This document shows, in pieces, positions 1 through 6,475 of a stretch of DNA of 9,278 nucleotides; the stretch's first letter is position 1; each line of letters starts with the position of its first letter. Location: positions 1 through 9,278 of the forward strand of contig JAADGY010000097.1 of NCBI GenBank assembly GCA_013152165.1. The letters are read 5' to 3'. The DNA comes from a bacterium. Lineage in GTDB: Bacteria; Patescibacteriota; Microgenomatia; JAADGY01. Both the position numbers and the translations under genes were made by a program. A model generated the notes under the pieces. The model saw only the letters and a program-made list of their open reading frames with translations. It was not told the origin of the DNA and ran no database searches.

Positions 1-18
1 AAAACCAACAGAGATGGC

Positions 19-44
19 ACTATCACACTCTAGAGTACGATAGT
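19..44. repeat. Imperfect 26-bp palindrome, copy 1
   Basis: The centre ACTCTAGAGT is self-complementary and the outer ACTATC/GATAGT arms pair. Only the two pairs next to the centre block (28/37... counted outward from the ACTCTAGAGT core, bases 26/37 and 25/38) fail to match. It sits inside the longer inverted repeat 5-58. In the right-hand copy (9195-9220) base 26 has become T, which restores one of the two mismatched pairs. Confidence 0.85.
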
Positions 45-81
45 ATCTTCTCTGTTGGAGTGGTAGTCTTTTAGAGATGAT

Positions 82-107
82 ACTATCACACTCTAGAGTG
101 TGATAGT
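82..107. repeat. Perfect 26-bp palindrome, copy 2
   Basis: All 13 base pairs are self-complementary, from ACTATCACAC to GTGTGATAGT around a central CTAG. Its centre (94.5) lies 63 bp from the centre of the first palindrome (31.5), which is six turns of B-DNA at 10.5 bp per turn. The second copy at the right window end (9258-9278) is cut off by the boundary. A symmetric site of this length is typical of a binding site for a dimeric protein, but no such protein is encoded in the window. Confidence 0.88.
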
Positions 108-153
108 GTTAATATGCTAAAACGGTTTAATGCTCCACTCTCCTTCACTCCTT

Positions 154-197
154 CACTCCCGGAGTGTGCATAAACCACACTCCGGGAGTGGTTTTTT
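154..197 (+). terminator. Rho-independent terminator upstream of the dcw genes
   Basis: Two perfectly complementary 15-nt arms (154-168 and 176-190, CACTCCCGGAGTGTG and its complement) enclose a 7-nt loop (CATAAAC). They are followed by G and six T (192-197). This is the canonical form for + strand termination. It would end a transcript that enters from the left of the window, so it separates the unseen upstream gene from the dgkA promoter. The reverse strand has no T-run after the stem, so it should act in one direction only. Confidence 0.9.
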
Positions 198-218
198 AGG
201 TTAGCTGCTTTTCCCTTT

Positions 219-266
219 AACCCCGGGGGAAGCCCTCCGCAAAGCCTTCGGGCAACCCCCGGGGTT
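219..266 (+). other. Strong GC-rich stem-loop after the terminator
   Basis: The arms AACCCCGGGGG (219-229) and CCCCCGGGGTT (256-266) pair perfectly. Inside, GCCC (232-235) can pair with GGGC (250-253). The bases after it (TTCTTCTACTT region) are pyrimidine-rich but are not a clean T-run. It may be a backup terminator behind the 154-197 site, or a structured RNA or DNA element. The strand is given for the more T-rich flank and is not certain. Confidence 0.6.
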
Positions 267-269
267 CTT

Positions 270-522
270 CTACTTAAGACTTGAAGTTTAAGTTTTTTTA
301 TCTTCTTACTTCTTATTACTTTTTACTTTTAACTTGTGCTTTTGCCCTTTGACTTATTTTTATCTTATTACCTATTACTTATTAGTTATTACTTATTTCC
401 CGTCCCTTTATCCCCTCTATCCTCTCTGTCCCTTTTGTCTCTTTGTCGCTTTTAGCTTTATGAACTTTATGAACTTTCTAACTTGATAGACTTTTCACTT
501 TGAACTTTTAACTTTTAACTTA
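270..522. repeat. Pyrimidine-rich ACTT/TTA low-complexity tract, no gene
   Basis: The 534 bases before dgkA hold no convincing gene. This part is built from variants of short words such as ACTTTTA, ACTTTGA, ATTACTT and CTTATTA. It includes a 9-bp tandem duplication (CTTTATGAA at 456-464 and 465-473). On the + strand pyrimidines dominate: a hand count of 401-450 gives 43 of 50. The dgkA -35 box is made from one of these words. The tract resembles slippage-derived DNA, and no long open frame or RNA gene is visible. Confidence 0.75.
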
Positions 523-528
523 TATAAT
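500..528 (+). promoter_or_regulatory. Sigma-70-type promoter for dgkA and the operon
   Basis: TTGAAC (500-505) matches four of six bases of the -35 consensus and TATAAT (523-528) matches the -10 consensus fully; the spacer is 17 nt. Transcription should start about 6-8 nt after the -10 box, at or next to the A of the dgkA ATG (535). The mRNA would then have almost no 5' leader. There is no Shine-Dalgarno sequence before the ATG, which agrees with leaderless translation. It lies downstream of the terminator at 154-197, so it is the likely main promoter of dgkA to ftsQ. Confidence 0.8.
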
Positions 529-534
529 GTACCC

Positions 535-900
535 ATGTTCCACCTTAAAAAACACAAAGCCTCTTTTTGGGCTGGTTTTGTCTGGGCTTATCATGGCTTA
601 AAACATACCTTCAAGGCTGAAATTAACTTCCAAATACAAATAATCATCGCCCTGCTTGTCTTTTTGCTTGCCGCCGTCCTAAACATAACCACCTCCGACT
701 GGCTGATTATTATCATCACCGCCTTTATTGTCTTGTCAGCCGAACTTTTCAACACCGCCATTGAAAGCCTAGTCGATCTGCACATCAACAAAATTCATCC
801 AGCCGCCAAAATCGCTAAGGATGCCTCGGCCGGAGCTGTCTTGCTTCTTTCCATCATGGCCGCCATCATCGGCCTAGTCATTTTCATTCCATATCTTTGA
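535..900 (+). CDS. dgkA: Undecaprenol/diacylglycerol kinase, DgkA family
   Basis: This small integral membrane kinase (121 aa, the usual family length) phosphorylates a lipid alcohol with ATP. In Gram-positive relatives the substrate is undecaprenol, which gives the lipid carrier undecaprenyl phosphate. The family core is clear: AELFNTAIESLVD at residues 69-81 holds the catalytic and Mg-binding glutamates (E70, E77) and N73, AKDASAGAVLL (94-104) is the second conserved block, and E29 matches a conserved glutamate in the amphipathic N-terminal helix. Three membrane segments are visible at about 36-50, 54-71 and 98-118. The ATG follows a -10 box by 6 nt and has no Shine-Dalgarno. It stands first in the row, 18 bp before mraY, which uses the carrier, so undecaprenol is the more likely substrate. 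The lipid specificity is inferred from context. Confidence 0.93.
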   Translation: MFHLKKHKASFWAGFVWAYHGLKHTFKAEINFQIQIIIALLVFLLAAVLNITTSDWLIIIITAFIVLSAELFNTAIESLVDLHINKIHPAAKIAKDASAGAVLLLSIMAAIIGLVIFIPYL

Positions 901-911
901 TAAGCTAAAAT
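883..911 (+). promoter_or_regulatory. Possible weak promoter for mraY
   Basis: TAAAAT (906-911) lies in the short dgkA-mraY gap and ends 7 nt before the mraY ATG, the same distance as at ftsA and ftsZ. The best -35 match, TTCATT (883-888, 17-nt spacer), is poor and lies inside dgkA. AT-rich gaps give such hexamers by chance, so this is tentative. The dgkA promoter alone could serve both genes. Confidence 0.3.
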
Positions 912-918
912 AAGTTAT

Positions 919-1950
919 ATGCAGCTTTTGCTTGGCATCCTTCTTTTTTCATTTTTAATAAACGCCGTCTTAATAATCCCTTTTATTGACTTTCTTTACC
1001 ACCTTAAACTGACTCGCCGAAATCAACAAACCAAAGACCCTTTGGGCAAACGAACCCATGTCTTTGATTTTTTCAATAAACAAAAAGCCGGCATCCCGGT
1101 CGGCGGCGGCATTTTGATTATTCTTACCCAATCTTTCCTCTTCTTTCTTATATTAACCCTTTTTGACCTCACCGCCCTTCCCATCACCCATGTTTATCCT
1201 TTCAAAGCTGAAATCTTTGTTCTTTTTGCCTGTATGCTTGGCTTTGGCTTAATCGGCCTCTATGATGACCTGCTTAAATTCTTTAGAGTTCAAAAACGCC
1301 GTTTCTTCGGCTTGCGGTTTAAGACCAAGCTTCTTATTCAACTAGCCTTGGCTTTTTTAATCGCCGCCTGGCTTTACTTTCAACTGGGCATCAACTTTAT
1401 CTATCTGGGGCCTTTAGGAGTCGTCCATCTTAGTATCTTTTACATCCCCTTCGCCGCCCTTTTTATCGTCTTTTTCGCCAATGCTTTTAATATAACCGAC
1501 GGCCTTGACGGCCTATCTACCGGCCTTTTGCTCTTTAACCTTCTGGCTTTCTGGTTTTTGTCAGCCACTATTCTGGACAACATCCTTGGCATCTTTTTGG
1601 CTATCTGGATCGGCGGCATCTTATCATTTCTGTACTTTAACATCTACCCGGCCCGTATCATGCTGGGGGACGTCGGGGCCTTGTCTTTTGGCGCAACTCT
1701 GGCCCTAATCGGTTTGCTTTTAGGCAAAATCCTGCCGGTCATTTTAATCAGCAGCCCCTACATCATCGAAGCCCTCTCCAGCCTAATCCAGCTTTTCGGC
1801 AAAAAATATCTTAATAAAAAACCCTTCCCGGTCGCCCCTTTGCACCTTTGGCTGCAAAAAATCGGTTGGGAAGAGCCAAAAATCGTCGCCCGGGCCTGGC
1901 TGGCCCAAATCGTTCTAGCCGTCATCGGCTTGTGGCTGTCGCTTTTTTAA
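919..1950 (+). CDS. mraY: Phospho-N-acetylmuramoyl-pentapeptide-transferase
   Basis: MraY moves phospho-MurNAc-pentapeptide from UDP to undecaprenyl phosphate at the inner face of the membrane, giving lipid I. The 343-aa protein is almost all membrane segments, as expected for about ten helices. Family motifs occur in order: GIPVGGG (58-64, where most have GTPTMGG), LYDDLLK (114-120, the Asp pair D116/D117), NAFNITDGLDGLSTG (188-202, catalytic region with D194 and D197) and GDVGALSFG (250-258). The last motif is odd. The usual P-x-H-H-H-F/Y-E is PLHLWLQ (307-313), so only the first His remains; the following GW..EP is intact. The protein is divergent, but the four other blocks make MraY rather than a WecA-type transferase the best call. 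The start has no Shine-Dalgarno. It lies 15 bp before murD. Confidence 0.95.
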   Translation: MQLLLGILLFSFLINAVLIIPFIDFLYHLKLTRRNQQTKDPLGKRTHVFDFFNKQKAGIPVGGGILIILTQSFLFFLILTLFDLTALPITHVYPFKAEIFVLFACMLGFGLIGLYDDLLKFFRVQKRRFFGLRFKTKLLIQLALAFLIAAWLYFQLGINFIYLGPLGVVHLSIFYIPFAALFIVFFANAFNITDGLDGLSTGLLLFNLLAFWFLSATILDNILGIFLAIWIGGILSFLYFNIYPARIMLGDVGALSFGATLALIGLLLGKILPVILISSPYIIEALSSLIQLFGKKYLNKKPFPVAPLHLWLQKIGWEEPKIVARAWLAQIVLAVIGLWLSLF

Positions 1951-1965
1951 TAAATTACATCTGTT

Positions 1966-3336
1966 ATGACAAACTTTGCCAATCAAAAAATCTTGGTCAT
2001 TGGCCTGGGCCGCTTCGGCGGCAGCCTCGGCATCATAAAATACCTTCATAAACAAGGCGCCATCCTCAAAATCACCGACCTTAAACCAGCTGATAAACTC
2101 CAAGACAGCCTTGATAAGCTAAGCGGTCTTGCCAACATCTCATACACCCTCGGCCGGCATGATCCAAAGGATCTTGACTGGGCCGACATAGTCGTCGTCA
2201 GCCCGGCCGTTCCGCCCTCTTCGCCCTTTCTAAAAACAGCTATTCAACTTAACAAACCTCTGGAAACAGAAATTAATCTCTTTTTCAAACTCACCAAGGC
2301 TAACACCATCGGCGTCACCGGCACCAACGGCAAAGCCACCGTCAGCGGTCTAATCCATCAAATGCTTTCGGCTCATTTCGGCCGAAACAACGTCCTCTTA
2401 GGCGGCAATATGGGCATCTCCCTTCTTGACCAAGCCAAAACTCTCAAACCATCCGACTGGGTTATCTTAGAGCTGTCCAGCTTCCAACTAGCTCGGCTGG
2501 CCTGGATTAAGAAATCACCCCGCCTGGCCCTTTTAACCAACATCACTCCTGATCATCTTGACTGGCACCAAACCCTTTCCACCTACATCACCGACAAGCT
2601 CAACATCTTCCGATTCCAGCAATCATCTGACCACGCCTTTGTTAATTTTTATGACCCTCAAAGCCGCCGCCGGCTTGATCCATGGCCTTTTGCCTCCACC
2701 CCCCATATCCTTCAGCCCGGCTCGCCAAACGCTATAAAATCCCAAACTCAAATCATCATTAATCATAAAATCATCGATCTGCCGGCCCATAAGTTAATCG
2801 GCCGTCATAACTTGTTCAACATCGCCCAAGCCGCCATGCTGGCCGATTATTTAGGCGCTCCTGCCTCTATCATCACATCCGCCATCGCCGCCTTCACACC
2901 CCCGGAGCATGCCCTAGAACAAGCCGGCATAATAAACAATGTTACCTTTATCAACGACTCGGAAGCCAGCAACCAGGACGCCGCTTTAAAAGCCCTTGGC
3001 TCCCTGCCGCCAGGTAAAATTATCTTGATCGCCGGCGGCTATGACAAAGGCATAGACCTATCTCTTTTCGCCGAAAAGATAAGCCAAACCGTCAAACATG
3101 CCATACTTATCGGCCAAACCGCTCCCAAACTAGCCCAGCTTTTAAAAACTCACAACTTTTCAGCCTTCACCCTAGCTCCCAGCCTTAAACAAGCCGTCGA
3201 CCTGGCCTATCAAAAAGCCCAGCCCGGCGACTATGTCATCTTATCCCCAGCCGCCTCCAGCTATGACATGTTTGCCAACCTTGAACAACGCGGCCGGATC
3301 TTCAAACAATACGTTAAACAACTTAAAAAAGCCTAA
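1966..3336 (+). CDS. murD: UDP-N-acetylmuramoyl-L-alanine:D-glutamate ligase
   Basis: This cytoplasmic Mur ligase uses ATP to add D-Glu to UDP-MurNAc-L-Ala. The length of 456 aa is normal. The N-terminal domain starts with GLGRFGGSLG (13-22). The central ATPase domain has GVTGTNGKAT (116-125), LELSSFQL (168-175), NITPDHLDWH (192-201) and the lysine expected to be carbamylated, K211. GRHNLFN (279-285) and the C-terminal blocks NDSEASN (330-336), AGGYDKG (356-362) and LSPAASSYDMF (426-436) follow. Three positions conserved in E. coli MurD differ: the Ser after the P-loop Lys is A124, the Arg of HRxE is A316, and the Lys of NDSK is E333. The lysine of GGxDKG (K361) is kept. The order mraY-murD-ftsW fits MurD, not another Mur ligase. 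Whether the changes alter ATP use is open. Confidence 0.94.
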   Translation: MTNFANQKILVIGLGRFGGSLGIIKYLHKQGAILKITDLKPADKLQDSLDKLSGLANISYTLGRHDPKDLDWADIVVVSPAVPPSSPFLKTAIQLNKPLETEINLFFKLTKANTIGVTGTNGKATVSGLIHQMLSAHFGRNNVLLGGNMGISLLDQAKTLKPSDWVILELSSFQLARLAWIKKSPRLALLTNITPDHLDWHQTLSTYITDKLNIFRFQQSSDHAFVNFYDPQSRRRLDPWPFASTPHILQPGSPNAIKSQTQIIINHKIIDLPAHKLIGRHNLFNIAQAAMLADYLGAPASIITSAIAAFTPPEHALEQAGIINNVTFINDSEASNQDAALKALGSLPPGKIILIAGGYDKGIDLSLFAEKISQTVKHAILIGQTAPKLAQLLKTHNFSAFTLAPSLKQAVDLAYQKAQPGDYVILSPAASSYDMFANLEQRGRIFKQYVKQLKKA

Positions 3337-3341
3337 AAACC

Positions 3342-4463
3342 ATGCCGCCTATCGTCAAAAAAATTTGGATACTTCCCTTGCTGTGGTCTGTTTTTGGCCT
3401 TTTTTTTATCTTTGAATCATCCCTTATACTAGCTTCCCAAAAATTCAACGATCCGCTTTATTTTGCTCGCCAGCAATTCGTCTGGCTCATCCTCTCCCTT
3501 ATTCTTTTTTTCATCATCTCCAAAATCCCCTGGTCGCTGTTTACCCGCCTGGCTCCCTGGCTGTTTGTTGCCAACCTAATCTTTCTTATTCTGGTCTTTA
3601 TTCCGCCTTTTTCCCTTAAAGCCGGCGGCGCCTATCGGTGGATAAACCTTGGTTTTTTCCGATTTCAGCCCTCCGAACTGCTTAAAATAAGCTTAACTCT
3701 TTATCTGGCTGTTTGGCTGACAAAAGCCAAGCGCTCCTTTGCCAGCTTTATTACCCTGGTTTTAATCAGCGGATCTTTAATCTTCATCGAACCCGACATG
3801 GGGACCACTCTGCTTATTATTTCCTCCGCTCTAATCCTTTATTTTATCTACCATGCCAACCTTAAACCTTTTTTCATTTTCTCTCTTGCCGCTTTTTTCA
3901 TCAGCCTAATATTAATAATCTCCAGCCCCTATCGCAAACAGCGCCTTCTCACTCTTTTTAATCCTCACCAAGACAAACTCGGCGCCTCTTATCAAATCAA
4001 CCAAATCACCATCGCCCTTGGCCGGGGCGGGCTGTTTGGCCAAGGATTGGGCGGTTCCCACCAGCGCTTCCTTTACCTGCCGGCCGCCTCGACCGATGCT
4101 ATCCTGGCCGTCATCGGCGAAGAGGTTGGCTTTGTCGGCCTTAGCCTGCTTCTTTTTTCCTACCTTCTCTTCTTTTCCCAAATCTTTAAACTAACCCGTT
4201 TTGTTTCGTCTCCTGGCCAAAAACTTTTTCTTTACACCGCCGGCATTCTTATCTTCCTTCAAACCCTTATTAACCTTGGCGGCATCGTCGTTTTACTCCC
4301 TCTAACCGGCATCCCCTTGCCTTTTATCTCATATGGAGGCTCATCTCTTTTAACCCTCTGGCTTCTTATCGCCCTGGCTCAATCAGCTGTCAACTCAACC
4401 TCGCCACCCAAGTCCGCCCGCGGCCTCCGCCAGCCAAACTTTTCAAAATACTCTAAGATATAA
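3342..4463 (+). CDS. ftsW: Septal peptidoglycan polymerase, SEDS family
   Basis: FtsW is a polytopic membrane glycosyltransferase that polymerises lipid II at the division site with a class B penicillin-binding protein; none is encoded here. The 373-aa product shows repeated membrane segments and the SEDS blocks GAYRWINLG (96-104), FQPSELLK (108-115), EPDMGTTLL (150-158) and the C-terminal GIPLPFISYGGSS (323-335). The catalytic-loop Asp is D252 in LPAASTDAILAVIGEE (246-261). Better known members have E-A-H or E-R-H before T-D, so the P-A-A-S version is divergent while the Asp and the GEE pair are kept. The C-terminal tail after about 350 is short, polar and basic. FtsW rather than RodA is chosen because it sits between murD (5-bp gap) and murG (2-bp gap), the usual dcw order. 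There is no Shine-Dalgarno before the ATG. Confidence 0.93.
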   Translation: MPPIVKKIWILPLLWSVFGLFFIFESSLILASQKFNDPLYFARQQFVWLILSLILFFIISKIPWSLFTRLAPWLFVANLIFLILVFIPPFSLKAGGAYRWINLGFFRFQPSELLKISLTLYLAVWLTKAKRSFASFITLVLISGSLIFIEPDMGTTLLIISSALILYFIYHANLKPFFIFSLAAFFISLILIISSPYRKQRLLTLFNPHQDKLGASYQINQITIALGRGGLFGQGLGGSHQRFLYLPAASTDAILAVIGEEVGFVGLSLLLFSYLLFFSQIFKLTRFVSSPGQKLFLYTAGILIFLQTLINLGGIVVLLPLTGIPLPFISYGGSSLLTLWLLIALAQSAVNSTSPPKSARGLRQPNFSKYSKI

Positions 4464-4465
4464 CT

Positions 4466-5569
4466 ATGGTCAAAATCGCAGTCAGCGGCGGTCACCACAC
4501 CAGCGCTCTGGTCATCGCCAAAACTCTAAAACAGCAAGGCCACTCTATTGTTTGGTTCGGCCATAAGCATACCCTTTCCAACGATACCGCTGTCTCAGCT
4601 GAATACAACGAAGTTACCGCCGCCGGCATTGATTTTAACAGCATCAAGCCGCCAAAGCTTTTCAACCTCAACCCTATCCTTTATTCACTTAAATCAATCC
4701 CTCCTTTTGTTTCACTCCTCTCTCTTTGGCGGCGGCTTGGTATCAACCTTTTTCTGGGCTTCGGCGGCTACTTAATGGTGCCCTGCGCCATAACCGCCTT
4801 TATAACCAAAACCCCGTTTTTTATTCATGAACAAACTCAAATAGCTGGCCGGGCCAACCTGGCCCTTAGCCCCCTAGCCAAGCAAATCTTTGTCAGCTGG
4901 CCAATAACATACCCCTTTCCCAAAGACAAGACCGTCTTCACCGGCCTGCCTTTAAGGTCTCAGTTTCTTACCCTTATTAAAAAACCCAACTCATTTCCAC
5001 CGCTAATCGACAATTCTTTGCCAACAATTCTTATCACCGCCGGCAAGCAAGGCTCTCATTTTATTAATCAGATCATCGACCCGCTCATCATAAGGCTTCT
5101 AGGCCGCTTTAACCTCATTCATCAAACCGGCCAAAGCAATCAAACCAAGGACCATCTTCGCTTTAAACAACTCCAAACTAAACTTCAAAAACTAGACCTG
5201 CCCGGCCAATACCTGGCCTTTCCTTACCTTGACTCCAGCTTGATGATGCGGGCCTACCGTCAAGCCAGCCTGATCATCTCCCGCGCCGGCGCCCACACCA
5301 CCTACGAACTGACTCTTTTAAACAAACCAGCCATCCTCATCCCGGCCGCCTTCGTCCCCAAGCAGGAACAGCTCATAAACGCCAACTTCCTAGCCAAACT
5401 CAAAATCGGCACCATCCTCCGCCAATCAAATCTGACCCCCAACCGCCTCTATCAAACTATCCTAGAAAAACTAACCAATCCCCCGGCCAAACCCTCTTTT
5501 AAAATCAACCTGCCCCTAGATGCCGACCAACGGCTTATCAAACACATCTCTCCATATCTGAAACCATGA
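4466..5569 (+). CDS. murG: UDP-GlcNAc:lipid I N-acetylglucosaminyltransferase
   Basis: MurG is a GT-B fold enzyme at the inner membrane face that adds GlcNAc to lipid I, giving lipid II. The 367 aa match the family length. The N-terminal acceptor domain has the glycine loop as SGGHHTSAL (7-15), where textbook MurG reads GGTGGH, then FGGYLMVP (99-106) and IHEQTQIAGRAN (120-131; usually HEQN). The C-terminal UDP-GlcNAc domain starts near ITAGKQGSHFIN (190-201), followed by HQTG (219-222), ISRAGAHTTYEL (271-282, with the UDP-contacting Glu at 281) and QEQLINA (300-306). The changed glycine loop makes it a divergent member, but the SRAGA..T..E and HEQ blocks are decisive. It begins 2 bp after ftsW and ends with ATGA shared with the next gene, which suggests translational coupling. 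Confidence 0.93.
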   Translation: MVKIAVSGGHHTSALVIAKTLKQQGHSIVWFGHKHTLSNDTAVSAEYNEVTAAGIDFNSIKPPKLFNLNPILYSLKSIPPFVSLLSLWRRLGINLFLGFGGYLMVPCAITAFITKTPFFIHEQTQIAGRANLALSPLAKQIFVSWPITYPFPKDKTVFTGLPLRSQFLTLIKKPNSFPPLIDNSLPTILITAGKQGSHFINQIIDPLIIRLLGRFNLIHQTGQSNQTKDHLRFKQLQTKLQKLDLPGQYLAFPYLDSSLMMRAYRQASLIISRAGAHTTYELTLLNKPAILIPAAFVPKQEQLINANFLAKLKIGTILRQSNLTPNRLYQTILEKLTNPPAKPSFKINLPLDADQRLIKHISPYLKP

Positions 5570-6447
5570 AACTGCCCTGGAAATCAACTAACAAAAACCA
5601 AACTCGCCGGCTTCGGACATCCACCATCTTCAACCGGCCCAAAGCTTCCCGCCGCCCCTTCCGAAAGGCCTTGTTTGCCCCTTTTGCCTTCTCATTAAAA
5701 AAACTTCTTCTCGTCTTGACCACCGCCGGCCTTTTGCTTTTTGCCTTTGTCAGCCTTCTAAACTTCACTCGGCTTAAAACCATCACCTGCACAAACAATG
5801 ACATCAGCCCCAAAACCAAGCAGTCAATCGAAGGCATCCTAACCCAGCTTTTTATTAACAAGCCCCTTATCCTTATCACCTTCCCCCAGATCAAGCAAGC
5901 TTTTAAACCCCTTTACATATTCCAGCCGACTCAAATACACAAAAAATACCCCTCTGCCATCCTTATTAACTGCCAGCCTTTAAACAACAAGGCCTACATC
6001 CATCAAATCAACCCGCCTTTTTACCCCCGATCTCTGCAGGATTGGCTTAAATTGGGCTACAAGCTAAACTCCCAAAAAACCAACCGCCTTTTTTTGGCCC
6101 TTTTCCAGCCTGATCAAAAAAAACTGTCTCTTTTACCCATTGATTCTGCCACCGCCGCCGCTAATTATCATTTTTACCTCACCTCGATCTCTCAACCCAC
6201 CCTTCAAAACACCTGGGCGCTTTTCTTCTGGCTGAAAACCAAAAACCCAAAACCCCGCCAACCCTATAACATCTTTATCACTCCTGTCTCGGCCTTAGTC
6301 TTTGACCCTCAAAAACAACTTTTTTATCTTCTAAACCCTAAATCTCTGCCTCAACCAAACTCCCTGGACCAAATCCCAGCCGCCGCCGACCTTGAAAAGC
6401 CGGCCAAAATCATCGATTGGCGGTTCAATCACATTTCTGTTTTTTAG
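5566..6447 (+). CDS. ftsQ: Divergent cell division protein FtsQ/DivIB
   Basis: FtsQ is a bitopic divisome scaffold protein with a short cytoplasmic tail, one membrane helix and an outer POTRA domain. The 293-aa product fits this plan. A very basic N-terminus (14 Lys/Arg in the first 46 residues) precedes one hydrophobic helix at about 47-67. A POTRA-like stretch of about 70-145 follows, with the typical ending KKYPSAILINCQPLNNKAYI (126-145). The last residues, IIDWRFN (282-288), resemble the terminal I-D-L-R-F strand of FtsQ. Sequence similarity to model FtsQ is weak, so the call rests on architecture and position. Only two Cys are present (75 and 136), both outside the membrane. The ATG overlaps the murG stop by 4 bp (ATGA). 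No ddl or murC lies between murG and this gene. Confidence 0.82.
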   Translation: MKLPWKSTNKNQTRRLRTSTIFNRPKASRRPFRKALFAPFAFSLKKLLLVLTTAGLLLFAFVSLLNFTRLKTITCTNNDISPKTKQSIEGILTQLFINKPLILITFPQIKQAFKPLYIFQPTQIHKKYPSAILINCQPLNNKAYIHQINPPFYPRSLQDWLKLGYKLNSQKTNRLFLALFQPDQKKLSLLPIDSATAAANYHFYLTSISQPTLQNTWALFFWLKTKNPKPRQPYNIFITPVSALVFDPQKQLFYLLNPKSLPQPNSLDQIPAAADLEKPAKIIDWRFNHISVF

Positions 6448-6475
6448 CTTCATCAAGGCCCGTTTAAAAACCATC

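Larger units (their letters stand above)
1..111. repeat. Left copy of a dispersed repeat with nested palindromes
   Basis: Bases 1-102 match 9177-9278 at the other window end with three substitutions (15 T/C, 26 C/T, 62 G/A), about 97% identity by eye. The unit holds an outer inverted repeat (5-14 with 49-58, CCAACAGAGA/TCTCTGTTGG), an imperfect 26-bp palindrome (19-44) and a perfect one (82-107). Positions 11-44 and 74-107 are also direct repeats (30 of 34 bases equal) with a 63-bp period. No reading frame and no T-run follow the palindromes, so this is not a classical terminator. It could be a regulator-binding element, a REP/MITE-like repeat or a recombination site; sequence alone does not decide. 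The copy may begin before base 1. Confidence 0.9.

Noticed and set aside
1..111. CRISPR array
   Set aside because: There are only two palindrome units per locus, 63 bp apart, with inter-unit sequence repeated at the other end. Spacers would not be shared, and no cas gene is seen.
4459..4464. TATAAC before murG as a promoter -10 box
   Set aside because: It ends 1 nt before the murG ATG, so a transcript would begin inside the gene, and it overlaps the ftsW stop codon.
5538..5894. 118-aa minus-strand open frame over the murG/ftsQ junction
   Set aside because: It mirrors the coding strand of two well-supported genes, shows no known motif and has no promoter or start context.
535..6447. Recoded TGA (genetic code 25)
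   Set aside because: TGA ends dgkA and murG at sensible family lengths, and no in-frame TGA is needed to complete any gene.
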